In this document: one piece after another, positions 8,842-20,508 of the stretch
Layout of the letters: every line of letters starts with the position of its first letter
Position numbering within the stretch: the stretch's first letter is position 1
Assembly (NCBI GenBank): GCA_964417725.1
Contig: CAYQIV010000001.1
Coordinates: 124,001-188,000, forward strand
Source: SHZI01 sp964417725
GTDB taxonomy: Bacteria; Pseudomonadota; Gammaproteobacteria; Steroidobacterales; GCA-2729495
Direction of reading: 5' to 3'
Length of the DNA: 64,000 bases
The notes under the pieces: model-generated
Database searches by the model: none
The model's input: the letters and a program-made list of their open reading frames with translations, nothing else
What the model was told of the DNA's origin: nothing
Made by a program: the position numbers and the translations under genes

Positions 8842-9153
8842 TCAACCGACGCGGAAGCCGTCGAGACCGGCCGCTGCATCGATGGCCAGCACCGTCACGT
8901 CGACGGCAGTCACCACGGCCAGCGGCGGACCCTTGCCCAGCCAGCGCTGCAGTTCGTCGAGCGGCCCGGCCTCGCCGCAGGCCAGAACCTCGACGCGGCC
9001 GTCGGCGAGGTTGCGCGCATGGCCGCGCAAGCCCAGCGCCCCGGCGACACGCGCCGCACTGGCACGGAAGAACACGCCCTGGACCTTGCCGCTGACAAAA
9101 AAACGCCGGCAGGTGACGCCGCCGACGTACCCGGCCGGGGATGCATCGTTCAT
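8842..9153 (-). CDS. acyP: Acylphosphatase
   Basis: A 103-residue acylphosphatase, which hydrolyses carboxyl-phosphate bonds such as acetyl phosphate and carbamoyl phosphate. The signature GKVQGVFFRASA carries the catalytic arginine, and GHARNLADGRVEV carries the catalytic asparagine. The protein is a little longer than the usual 90 residues because of a short N-terminal tail. It is the first gene of the por operon, 6 bases before porG, and divergent from wrbA. The link to acetyl-CoA chemistry is suggestive but not proven. Confidence 0.92.
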   Translation of the reverse strand: MNDASPAGYVGGVTCRRFFVSGKVQGVFFRASAARVAGALGLRGHARNLADGRVEVLACGEAGPLDELQRWLGKGPPLAVVTAVDVTVLAIDAAAGLDGFRVG

Positions 9154-9256
9154 GCGTCCACGCTATGCCACGCCTGACCATACCGTCAAGCCGCGTGACC
9201 GCGCCGGCACGATCGGCGATCATCAGCGCCCCACATTCATGGCAAGGCCGCGCGAG

Positions 9257-9859
9257 ATGGTCCGTATCCTCGTCCTCTACCATTCGCGCCACGGGTCGGT
9301 GGCGGCGCTGGCCGCCGAGGCGGCGCGGGGCATCAACAGCGTGGGCGGCGCCGAAGCCGTGCTGCGCACCGTGCCGTCGGTATCGCCCGACACGGTCGCC
9401 TCACAGCCCGAGATCCCCGACACGGGACCACCCTTTGCCAGTTATGACGAGTTGGCGGCCTGCGATGGCCTGCTGCTCGGCAGCCCGGTGCGCTTCGGCA
9501 ACATGGCCGCGCCACTCAAGTATTTTCTCGACGGCACGAGCGGCCTGTGGCTGTCGGGTGCGCTGCGCGGCAAGCCGGCCGGCGTGTTCACATCGGCATC
9601 GAGCATGCACGGCGGCCACGAGTCGACCCTGCTGACGATGGCCATCCCCCTGCTCCATCACGGCATGGTGCTGGTCGGCGTGCCTTATGCCGAAGCCGCG
9701 CTGTCGACGACCCGTGGCGGTGGCACGCCCTACGGCGCCAGCCACCTGGCGCCCGACAGCGGCAACACCCGCCCCGATGCCGACGAGGCGCGCATCGCAC
9801 GCCACCAGGGACAGCGCCTCGCCGAGGCCGCGCTGCGCCTCAAGGGCTGGTCGCGCTGA
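9257..9859 (+). CDS. wrbA: NAD(P)H:quinone oxidoreductase WrbA (flavodoxin-like)
   Basis: The 200-residue flavoprotein begins MVRILVLYHSRHGSV, the FMN-phosphate loop of WrbA. It contains PVRFGNMAAPLKYFLDGTSGLW and SASSMHGGHESTLL, both diagnostic. WrbA binds FMN as a tetramer and reduces quinones by two electrons, avoiding semiquinones. The start at 9257 was preferred over 9239 because an AAGG lies about 10 bases upstream and the protein then begins like other WrbA chains. It is convergent with hda and divergent from the acylphosphatase gene. Confidence 0.92.
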   Translation: MVRILVLYHSRHGSVAALAAEAARGINSVGGAEAVLRTVPSVSPDTVASQPEIPDTGPPFASYDELAACDGLLLGSPVRFGNMAAPLKYFLDGTSGLWLSGALRGKPAGVFTSASSMHGGHESTLLTMAIPLLHHGMVLVGVPYAEAALSTTRGGGTPYGASHLAPDSGNTRPDADEARIARHQGQRLAEAALRLKGWSR

Positions 9860-9867
9860 CGCCGTGC

Positions 9868-10572
9868 TCAGGGGCTGCGCGCGGCACCGATGTGGCGGCG
9901 CACGAAGGGGATGGTCAACGCCTTCTGCTCGACCAGTGCGGCATCGTCGAGCGCATCCAGCAGCGAGAACAGTTCGCCGGTGGCGCGACTGACCCGACGC
10001 ATGAGGAACCACGCCGTGTCGTCAGGCAACTCGAGGCCGCGAAAACGCGCCCGCTGCTTCAGTGCCTCGACCCTGCCGGCCTCGTCGAGCGGCTGCACGC
10101 GCCATGTCGGCACGGCGGCGAGGCGCGAGCGCAGATCGGCGAGCGCGATGCCGCAATCCCCCGGTGGTGCGCTGGCGGCATAGACCAGGCAGGCACCCGT
10201 CTCGCGGGCCTCCTCCCAGAGCCGGAACAGTGGCACCTGCCAATCCGGGTCAGCGGCCACCGATTGCACATCGTCGAGACACAGCAGCGCAACCTGCGCC
10301 AGGCCCTCGAGTGCACCCGGCGGCAAACCCCCATGGTCGCGCCCCAGCGGCAGATAGGCGGCCCGCCGGCCATGTTGGGCAGCCGCTGCCACGGTGGCCT
10401 GCAGCAGGTGGGTCTTGCCCGTCCCGCAGGCACCGAACAGCCACGCCTGCCGCGGCCCGTGGCCTGCAGCCGCTTCTTCCAGCACGCGCAGCGGCACCTC
10501 GTTGCCGGTGGCGAGGAAATTTTCAAAGCGGGCGTGGTCAGCGAGGCGGACCGGAAGGGCCATCTGCCGCAT
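9868..10572 (-). CDS. hda: DnaA regulatory inactivator Hda
   Basis: This 234-residue AAA+ protein is DnaA-like but lacks the DNA-binding domain. It has a Walker A (GACGTGKTHLL) and a Walker B (LLCLDDVQ), and begins MRQMALPVRLADHARFENF as Hda proteins do. Hda stimulates ATP hydrolysis by DnaA on the sliding clamp after initiation. The ATG at 10572 has GGTGAG about 6 bases upstream; a GTG at 10581 is possible. The neighbours (a CDP-alcohol phosphatidyltransferase, a DUF2066 gene and divergent purM) are the classic gammaproteobacterial hda context. Confidence 0.9.
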   Translation of the reverse strand: MRQMALPVRLADHARFENFLATGNEVPLRVLEEAAAGHGPRQAWLFGACGTGKTHLLQATVAAAAQHGRRAAYLPLGRDHGGLPPGALEGLAQVALLCLDDVQSVAADPDWQVPLFRLWEEARETGACLVYAASAPPGDCGIALADLRSRLAAVPTWRVQPLDEAGRVEALKQRARFRGLELPDDTAWFLMRRVSRATGELFSLLDALDDAALVEQKALTIPFVRRHIGAARSP

Positions 10573-10588
10573 GGCTCTCACCCGCCGG

Positions 10589-11182
10589 TCAGTTGCGGGC
10601 CGCAGGGTGCAACGCCTTGCGCCCCCAGCACAGCACGTAGTCGATGCCGCTGACCGCGCTCAGGACGAAAACCGCCGCGCCGAGCGCGTCGACCAGCGCC
10701 TGCGGCGATGCCAGCGGTCCGAGCCCGGCGATCACGACAACGACGAACAGCAGCTGGATGACCGTATTGGCCTTGCTCGCCACCGTCGGCGCCGGCTGCA
10801 GCGGTGCGACGACCAGCTGGTAGGCGATGCCACCGGCAACGACGATCGCATCCCGGACGATGATCATCGCCGTGAGGGCCACGGGCACTGCGCCGATGTG
10901 CGCCAGCGTGACGAAGATCGCGATCAGCAGCAGCTTGTCCGCGAGCGGGTCGAGCCAGCCGCCGAGCCGGCTCTGCCACCGGCAGCGCTTGGCGAGGAAG
11001 CCGTCGACACCATCCGACAGGCCGGCGATGATGATCAGCAACAGCGCCAGGCTGGCCTGCCCGTCGAGCAACGCGCTGACGAGCGGCCAGACGAGCGCCA
11101 TGCGCAGGATGGAGATGGCGTTGGGGATCTGCGCCGGGCTGAACAGGCGCAGCGGGGCCGACGCGCTGCCAGCCGTCTTCAC
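10589..11182 (-). CDS. CDP-alcohol phosphatidyltransferase (PgsA-like)
   Basis: The 197-residue integral membrane protein has the CDP-alcohol phosphatidyltransferase signature, here DGFLAK...GGWLDPLADK, with Lys replacing the usual Arg of AR. Five or six hydrophobic segments are visible. The ILRMALVWPL start of helix 1 resembles phosphatidylglycerophosphate or cardiolipin synthases of the pgsA group. It overlaps the DUF2066 gene by 4 bases. Its hydroxyl acceptor (glycerol 3-phosphate or phosphatidylglycerol) cannot be told from sequence, so no symbol is assigned. Confidence 0.85.
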   Translation of the reverse strand: MKTAGSASAPLRLFSPAQIPNAISILRMALVWPLVSALLDGQASLALLLIIIAGLSDGVDGFLAKRCRWQSRLGGWLDPLADKLLLIAIFVTLAHIGAVPVALTAMIIVRDAIVVAGGIAYQLVVAPLQPAPTVASKANTVIQLLFVVVVIAGLGPLASPQALVDALGAAVFVLSAVSGIDYVLCWGRKALHPAARN

Positions 11183-12135
11183 GGCGATCCAGCCAGGCGG
11201 AAATGCAGCCCGGAAGGCTGCGCTTCACCGACCGTGGCGGTGAGCAGCGGGCCGGCCTCGAGCACCTCGCGCAGGCGCGTCGCCCCGCCGCGGATACGCA
11301 GCCTGTACACGCAGCGGTCGGCGCTGGCCTGCTCGAGCACCAGCACATCGATCATGGGGATGCGGCGCAGGTAGGCCTGCAGCCGCGCGTAGTCATCGAA
11401 GTCGCGCAGGCCGCTGATGGTCAACGGCAATTCGTGGATCGCCGATGCCGCCACGGCATCGCGCGCAGCCAGCCCGTCGGCCACGCGGTGGATGCCCTCG
11501 GCCGCGTCACCCGACCACTGCTGGCGGCGGTCGCCGTCGTGAAGGGTCCAGCGGAACATCGCTTCGCCCGCGGTGGCCAACGGCTCGGCGACCAGCAGCA
11601 GGGATGCCGCCGGGACAGCGACGGTGGCTGGCACGCCTGCAGGAAGGCCGGCCAGTCCGTCGGGGCCGTCCTCGGCCAGCACCACCGGCAGGCCACGGGC
11701 CGCCGCCGTGGCGCGCACCTGCACCACCCACTGCGCCGAAAGCCCCGCTGGACCCGCTACCGGCAACCTGACCTCGACGAGCGGCCGGTCGACGCCCCAC
11801 ACGGCGATGTCGGCCTGGTCGAGCAGGCGACCGACGAGCAGCGGGTCGAACTGGACACGCACGCGGCCATCGGCGAGCGGCTGGTACTGGCGCACCAGGT
11901 CGCGCGGGTCGGTCGGGGGTTCGAAGACCAGGTCACGCTGGCCGGTGACCTTGACGAGCAGCGCATCGAAGGCCCGGACGAAGGTGCCCGCATCGGCGGG
12001 CAGATGGGCGCTGCCCTCGACCTCGACGGTGTGGAGCGCCTCGATCGGCACCGCCGCCGGCGTCGCCAGCGGCGCGGCAGCGCACAGCAGGATCACCAGC
12101 ACACGGCAGTGACGGGGGCTCAGGCGTCGCGACAT
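11179..12135 (-). CDS. Exported DUF2066 protein
   Basis: A 318-residue protein with a signal peptide (RVLVILLCAAAPLATPAAA-like region, residues 11-28) and a DUF2066-type body: VEVEGSAHL, FDALLVKVTGQRDLV and YQPLADGRVRVQFD. The family has no settled biochemical function, but it regularly lies between purM and pgsA/hda in gammaproteobacteria, as here. The gene is divergent from purM and overlaps the downstream phosphatidyltransferase by 4 bases. A role in the cell envelope is a guess based on export only. Confidence 0.8.
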   Translation of the reverse strand: MSRRLSPRHCRVLVILLCAAAPLATPAAVPIEALHTVEVEGSAHLPADAGTFVRAFDALLVKVTGQRDLVFEPPTDPRDLVRQYQPLADGRVRVQFDPLLVGRLLDQADIAVWGVDRPLVEVRLPVAGPAGLSAQWVVQVRATAAARGLPVVLAEDGPDGLAGLPAGVPATVAVPAASLLLVAEPLATAGEAMFRWTLHDGDRRQQWSGDAAEGIHRVADGLAARDAVAASAIHELPLTISGLRDFDDYARLQAYLRRIPMIDVLVLEQASADRCVYRLRIRGGATRLREVLEAGPLLTATVGEAQPSGLHFRLAGSP

Positions 12136-12231
12136 GACAGGGCACCTTGCATTTCAACTATTATAGCTGCCCCGCGCCGCCGGCCGGCGCCCATCCCCGT
12201 TGGCGAGACCCCGCCCCCCGCGAGAATGCCC

Positions 12232-13262
<1,031 letters not shown>

Positions 13263-13266
<4 letters not shown>

Positions 13267-13910
13267 GCGGCGGGCCACGCACCGTCGTGCTGGCCTCCGG
13301 CAGCGGCACCAACCTGCAGGCGATCATCGACCAGGCCCGGCGCGGCACGCTCGACATCCGCCTGCACGCCGTGGTCAGCGATCGCCCCGAAGCCGGGGCG
13401 CTGGCGCGCGCCCGCGATGCCGGCGTCGAAGCGCGGGTGGTCGACTATCAGGATGGGCGGCCGCGCGCGGCCTGCGACGCGGCGCTCGGCGCGCTGCTCC
13501 GCACGCTCGATCCGGAACTGGTCGTGCTCGCGGGCTTCATGCGCATCCTGCCGCCGGATGTCGTCGATGCCTGGCCGGGGCGCATGCTCAACATCCACCC
13601 GTCCCTGCTGCCACGCTACCCCGGGCTGCATACCTACAGGCGGGCACTGGCCGCCGGCGACAGCCACCACGGCTCGACCGTGCACTTCGTGATCCCCGCA
13701 CTCGATGCCGGGCCGGGGATCCTGCAATACCGCATCGCGATCCGCCCGGGTGACGACGAGGCCTCGCTGCGCCGGCGCGTGCTGGCCGGCGAACACCTCA
13801 TCTACCCTCAGGCCATCGGCTGGGTGGCGACCGGCCGCTGCACGATGCGCGCCGGGGCCGCGTGGCTCGACGGCGAGCGGCTCGACGCACCGCTGACGAT
13901 CGACGGCTGA
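13263..13910 (+). CDS. purN: Phosphoribosylglycinamide formyltransferase
   Basis: A 215-residue GAR transformylase that uses 10-formyltetrahydrofolate in purine biosynthesis. SGSGTNLQAI near the N-terminus is the nucleotide loop. MLNIHPSLLPRYPGLHTY holds the catalytic histidine, and HGSTVHFVIPALDAGP the conserved aspartate. It starts with GTG overlapping the purM stop by 4 bases, giving a purMN operon as in Escherichia coli. It is convergent with dcd. Confidence 0.95.
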
Positions 13911-13920
13911 GCGGGCGGCG

Positions 13921-14487
13921 TCAGGCCCGCGGCAGGGTCACGCCGCGCTGACCCTGGTATTTGCCGCCGCGGTCGCGGTAGGACGTTTCGCAGTCATCCG
14001 TCGATTCGAAGAACAGCATCTGCGCCACGCCCTCGTTGGCGTAGATACGCGCCGGCAACGGCGTGGTGTTGGAGAACTCGAGGGTCACGTGCCCTTCCCA
14101 TTCGGGCTCCAGCGGCGTGACGTTGACGATGATCCCGCAGCGCGCGTAGGTCGACTTGCCGAGGCAGATCGTCAGAACGTTGCGCGGGATGCGGAAATAT
14201 TCCACCGTCGAGGCCAGGGCGAAGGAATTCGGCGGGATGATGCACTCATCGCCTTCCATGTCGACGAAGCTGTCGGGGTCGAAATGCTTGGGGTCGACGA
14301 TGGTCGAGTTGATGTTGGTGAAGACCTTGAACTGGCGTGCGCAGCGCACGTCGTAGCCATAACTCGACGTGCCGTAGGAGATCACCGCCGCGCCATCGAC
14401 CCGGCGCACCTGGCCGGCTTCGTAGGGTTCGATCATGCCGTGCTGCTCCGCCATCCGGCGGATCCAGTGATCGGGGCGGATGCTCAT
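13921..14487 (-). CDS. dcd: dCTP deaminase
   Basis: This 188-residue enzyme deaminates dCTP to dUTP, feeding dTMP synthesis. It shows the family segments SSYGYDVRCAR, LGKSTYARCGI and GHVTLEFSNTTPLPA, the last with the catalytic glutamate. The C-terminal GKYQGQRGVTLPRA is typical. It overlaps the upstream apbC gene by 4 bases (ATGA). The apbC-dcd pairing with metG nearby is seen across gammaproteobacteria. Confidence 0.95.
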   Translation of the reverse strand: MSIRPDHWIRRMAEQHGMIEPYEAGQVRRVDGAAVISYGTSSYGYDVRCARQFKVFTNINSTIVDPKHFDPDSFVDMEGDECIIPPNSFALASTVEYFRIPRNVLTICLGKSTYARCGIIVNVTPLEPEWEGHVTLEFSNTTPLPARIYANEGVAQMLFFESTDDCETSYRDRGGKYQGQRGVTLPRA

Positions 14488-15578
14488 GGGCCGCGCTCGA
14501 CGACGATGGCGCCGAACTTGCCGCGCTGGTCGCGCGGGCGTCGCGCCAGTGCCGCCGCGGTGCGCCGGGCGAAGGCCATGTAGCGCTGCCCCTGAGCGCC
14601 GTCGGGGGCCGCGACCACCGTCGGCCGGCCACCGTCGGCCTCCTCGCGGATGCGGCTGTCGAGGGGCAGCCGGCCGAGCAGCAGCACATCGCTGTCGGTG
14701 GCCAGCCGCTCACCGCCACCCTCGCCGAATACCGGCGATTCGTTGCCGCAGCAGGGGCAGACGAAACTCGCCATGTTCTCCACCACGCCGAGCACCGCGA
14801 CACCGACCTCGTTGAACATGTTGAGCCCCTTGCGGGCATCCTGCAGGGCGATCTCCTGCGGCGTCGTGACGATGACGACACCCGCCAGCGGCACCTTCTG
14901 CGTCAGCGTGAGTTGCGTGTCACCGGTGCCGGGCGGCAGGTCGACGATGAGGTAGTCGAGCGGTCCCCACAGGGTGTCGAAGACGAGCTGGACCAGCACC
15001 TTGGTGACCATCGGTCCGCGCCAGATCAGCGGCTTGTCCTCCGGGACGAGGAAGCCGATCGAATTGGTGCGGATGCCCCAGGCCTCCAGCGGCTCGAAAT
15101 GCTTGTTGTCGGGCGAAGTCAGCTCGCGGCCCATGAGCCCGAGCATGCGCGGCTGGCTGGGCCCGTAGAGGTCGGCGTCGAGCAGCCCGACCCGCGCGCC
15201 ATCGGCCGCCAGCGCCAGCGCCAGGTTGACGGCCGTGGTCGATTTGCCGACGCCACCCTTGCCCGACGCCACCGCGACGATGTTGGCCACTCCCGGCAGC
15301 GGGCTCAGCGTGCCCTGTACCGCATGCGCGACGATGCGGCTGTCGACCGTGACGGCACAGCCGATGCCCGTGGCCGCGTGGACCGCGCCCGCCAGTTCGT
15401 CCGCCAGGGTTGCGGCAAAGCCGCCACAGGGCAAGCCGAGCGTGGCACGCACCGTGACCGGCGTGGCGGTGTCATCGACGGTGAACTGCGCCACGGTGCC
15501 CAGGGCCATGCCACCGAGCGCGGCGACGGGAAAGGCCTCGAGCACGGCATGGAGCCGCGCGCTGGTGTCAGCAGACAT
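14484..15578 (-). CDS. apbC: Iron-sulfur cluster carrier protein ApbC (Mrp/NBP35 family)
   Basis: The 364-residue P-loop ATPase has an N-terminal MIP18-like domain (residues 1-90), then the deviant Walker A SGKGGVGKST and the segment DADLYGPSQPRMLG. FVCPCCGNES carries the CxxC motif that binds a bridging [4Fe-4S] cluster at the dimer interface. It is thought to deliver Fe-S clusters to apoproteins, which fits the many Fe-S enzymes in this window. It overlaps dcd by 4 bases. Confidence 0.93.
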   Translation of the reverse strand: MSADTSARLHAVLEAFPVAALGGMALGTVAQFTVDDTATPVTVRATLGLPCGGFAATLADELAGAVHAATGIGCAVTVDSRIVAHAVQGTLSPLPGVANIVAVASGKGGVGKSTTAVNLALALAADGARVGLLDADLYGPSQPRMLGLMGRELTSPDNKHFEPLEAWGIRTNSIGFLVPEDKPLIWRGPMVTKVLVQLVFDTLWGPLDYLIVDLPPGTGDTQLTLTQKVPLAGVVIVTTPQEIALQDARKGLNMFNEVGVAVLGVVENMASFVCPCCGNESPVFGEGGGERLATDSDVLLLGRLPLDSRIREEADGGRPTVVAAPDGAQGQRYMAFARRTAAALARRPRDQRGKFGAIVVERGP

Positions 15579-15849
15579 AAATTCGTGAACCGATTAACAG
15601 AACAGGAGCCCGGTGAGGCGCGACATTGTACCCGATCCACACGCGGCCACCGGGGCAGGACGCAGCGGACGGTGTGGCATACTGCCCCCGGCTACGCGGC
15701 CGGCCTCCGGCGCGCGGAGCCGGGCGTTTTCTGCGGTGGCAGGGACCACCAGTGGGCAGGGCCAGAAACCAGTCGGGCAGGCAGCCTTGTGGGGGGCGGC
15801 CACCGGGCTTGCGCAGTTTGATGCGGCGGATGCGGGTTTGCCATTGCGT

Positions 15850-18246
<2,397 letters not shown>

Positions 18247-18253
18247 GCGGGTC

Positions 18254-19357
18254 ATGGCACGCATAGACGCTTTCCTCAAGCTCGGCCTGGCGCAGGGCTG
18301 TTCCGACGTGCACGTCGCGGTCGGTGTACCACCGATGCTGCGCATGTACGGCGAACTGATGCCGATCAAGTTTCGCGACCTTGGCGACGTCGAGCTCGAG
18401 AGCTATATCAGCGAGATCCTCACCGAGAACCAGAGGCGCGTCTTCGCGAGCGGCCAGGACGTTGACTTTTCCTACGTCTCCGCCGATGGCGCCCGCTTCC
18501 GCGTCAACATCTTCCGCAAGGACACCGGCATCGGCGGCACGTTTCGCTTCATTCCCGGCGATATCCCCAGCCTCGACAGCCTTGGTCTGCCCGACGTGGT
18601 GGGCCGCCTGCTCGACCATCACCAGGGCATGATCCTCGTCACCGGCTCGACAGGCACGGGCAAGTCGACGACGCTGGCGGCGATGGTCGACCACATCAAC
18701 AGCACGCGGAGCGCCAACATCATCAGCCTCGAAGACCCCATCGAGTTCGTCCACCGGAGCAAGCAGTCGCAGGTCATCCAGCGCGAGCTGGGCACCCACC
18801 TGCCGAGCTTCGCCGAGGGCATCCGCGCCGCCCTGCGCCAGGACCCGGACGTGATCCTGGTCGGCGAGCTGCGCGACCCCGAGACGATCATGATGGCGAT
18901 GACGGCTGCGGAAACCGGCCATCTGGTCTTCGGCACGCTGCACACCACCGGTGCGGTCAAGACCATCGACCGGATCATCGACGCGCTGCCCGGCGAAATG
19001 CGCGAGCAGACCAAGAGCTTCCTTTCGCAGAGCCTCAACGCGGTCATCACCCAGACACTGGTCCGGACACCGGATGGTCGCGGCCGACGGGCGGTGGTCG
19101 AGATCATGCTGATGACCCGGGCCATCGCCAAGCTGATCATGGGCGACCAGAGCCACCAGATCCCGTCTCAACTGCAGACCGGACGCGACATGGGCATGCA
19201 ACTCATGGACCAGGCGCTGCTCGACGCCATCCAGAAGAAGCTCATCGACCCCGACGACGCCTTTCGCTATGCCAGCGACAAATCGCTCTTCCAGCGCTTC
19301 GTCACCGACACCTCGGTGCTGCCGAAGTTCGAGCTGGGCAACGGGCGCCAGAGCTGA
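18254..19357 (+). CDS. PilT-family retraction ATPase, first copy
   Basis: The 367-residue secretion-type ATPase is a PilT/PilU-family hexameric motor. It has a Walker A (GSTGTGKST), an Asp-box segment (LEDPIEFVH), a Walker B (VILVGELRD) and a His-box segment (FGTLHTTGAVKTIDR). The PilT-type C-terminal AIRNLIRE box is degenerate (AIAKLIMGD). Such ATPases power type IV pilus retraction at the cytoplasmic face. It is distinct from the next gene and may be the PilU-like or an accessory partner. It follows the kinase gene by 7 bases and precedes the second copy by 15. Confidence 0.88.
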   Translation: MARIDAFLKLGLAQGCSDVHVAVGVPPMLRMYGELMPIKFRDLGDVELESYISEILTENQRRVFASGQDVDFSYVSADGARFRVNIFRKDTGIGGTFRFIPGDIPSLDSLGLPDVVGRLLDHHQGMILVTGSTGTGKSTTLAAMVDHINSTRSANIISLEDPIEFVHRSKQSQVIQRELGTHLPSFAEGIRAALRQDPDVILVGELRDPETIMMAMTAAETGHLVFGTLHTTGAVKTIDRIIDALPGEMREQTKSFLSQSLNAVITQTLVRTPDGRGRRAVVEIMLMTRAIAKLIMGDQSHQIPSQLQTGRDMGMQLMDQALLDAIQKKLIDPDDAFRYASDKSLFQRFVTDTSVLPKFELGNGRQS

Positions 19358-19372
19358 AGCCGGAGGCGAGCC

Positions 19373-20434
19373 TTGAACCAGATCGACGAATACCTCCGCC
19401 AGGTCGTGGTCCGCAACGGCTCCGACCTGCACCTCATTGCCGGCGAGCCACCGCGCGCGCGCATCTACGGCGACCTGCAGATCCTCTCGCCGGAGACACT
19501 CGCCGCCGCGCGCGTCGAAGCCCTGCTCGGCGAGATCCTCAGCGCCAAGTCGCGCGAGGACTACCAACGGCGCGACTCCACCGACTTCGCCTATGCGGTA
19601 GAGGGCGTGGCGCGCTTTCGCGTCAACATATTCCGCCACGTGGCCGGCAGCGGGGCGATCTTCCGCGCCATTCCCTCGCAGGCGAAAACGCTCGAGCAGC
19701 TCGACATGCCGCCGGTGGTCACCCAGATGTGCCGTCAGCCCCAGGGCATGCTGCTGGTCACCGGCAAGACAGGTTCCGGCAAGTCGACCACCCTGGCGGC
19801 GATGATCGACCAGATCAACAGCACCATCAGCGGGCATATCCTGACCATCGAGGACCCGATCGAGTTCGTCCACAGGCGCAAGCGCTGCCTGATCAGCCAG
19901 CGCGAGGTCGGCATCCACAGCCCGAGCTTTGCTGCAGCCCTGCATTCCGCCCTGCGCGAAGACCCGGACGTCATCCTGGTCGGCGAAATGCGCGACCTCG
20001 AGACGGTGAGCATCGCGGTCACCGCTGCCGAGATGGGCATCCTCGTCATGGGCACGTTGCACACCAACGGCGCCGCACAGACCGTCGACCGCATCGTCAA
20101 TTCCTTCCCCACCGACAAGCAATCGCACGTGCGCACCATGCTGTCGACCTCCCTGCGCGGGGTCATTTCGCAGCAACTGATACCACGCAAGGGCCAGCCG
20201 GGGCTGGTCGCCGCGCTCGAGATCCTGGTCAATACCCCGGCGGTCTCCAACCTGATCCGCCAGGGGCGCCTCGACCAGCTCGAGAATGCCATGCAGGGTG
20301 GTGCCCGCACCGGCATGCGGACCATGGATTCAGCCATCAAGGACCTCCTCGACCGCGGCCAGGTCAGCGGCAGGTCGGCCTATGAGGCCGCCATCGAGAA
20401 GCGCCGCTTCGAAGACGTCCGCGAGATCGACTGA
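19373..20434 (+). CDS. pilT: PilT-family retraction ATPase, second copy
   Basis: A 353-residue PilT-family ATPase with TGKTGSGKST (Walker A), TIEDPIEFVH, VILVGEMRD (Walker B) and MGTLHTNGAAQTVDRIV. The box near the C-terminus (AVSNLIRQGR) is closer to canonical PilT AIRNLIRE than in the first copy. It begins with TTG, supported by an excellent GGAGGCGAG ribosome binding site 2-3 bases upstream. It ends the kinase-PilT-PilT unit; metG follows with its own promoter-like sequence. No pilin or assembly genes are in the window. Confidence 0.88.
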   Translation: MNQIDEYLRQVVVRNGSDLHLIAGEPPRARIYGDLQILSPETLAAARVEALLGEILSAKSREDYQRRDSTDFAYAVEGVARFRVNIFRHVAGSGAIFRAIPSQAKTLEQLDMPPVVTQMCRQPQGMLLVTGKTGSGKSTTLAAMIDQINSTISGHILTIEDPIEFVHRRKRCLISQREVGIHSPSFAAALHSALREDPDVILVGEMRDLETVSIAVTAAEMGILVMGTLHTNGAAQTVDRIVNSFPTDKQSHVRTMLSTSLRGVISQQLIPRKGQPGLVAALEILVNTPAVSNLIRQGRLDQLENAMQGGARTGMRTMDSAIKDLLDRGQVSGRSAYEAAIEKRRFEDVREID

Positions 20435-20440
20435 ATAACC

Positions 20441-20450
20441 GCTAGAATGC
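20441..20450 (+). promoter_or_regulatory. Probable -10 region of metG promoter
   Basis: GCTAGAATGC, containing a TAGAAT -10 hexamer, lies 59 bases before the metG ATG. The same 10-mer precedes proS. No clear -35 hexamer is visible. Confidence 0.4.
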
Positions 20451-20508
20451 TGCCAGCGGTCCACCGGCAGCCGCTGGATGACATGCCGGTCCAGCATTTC
20501 CAGCAACC

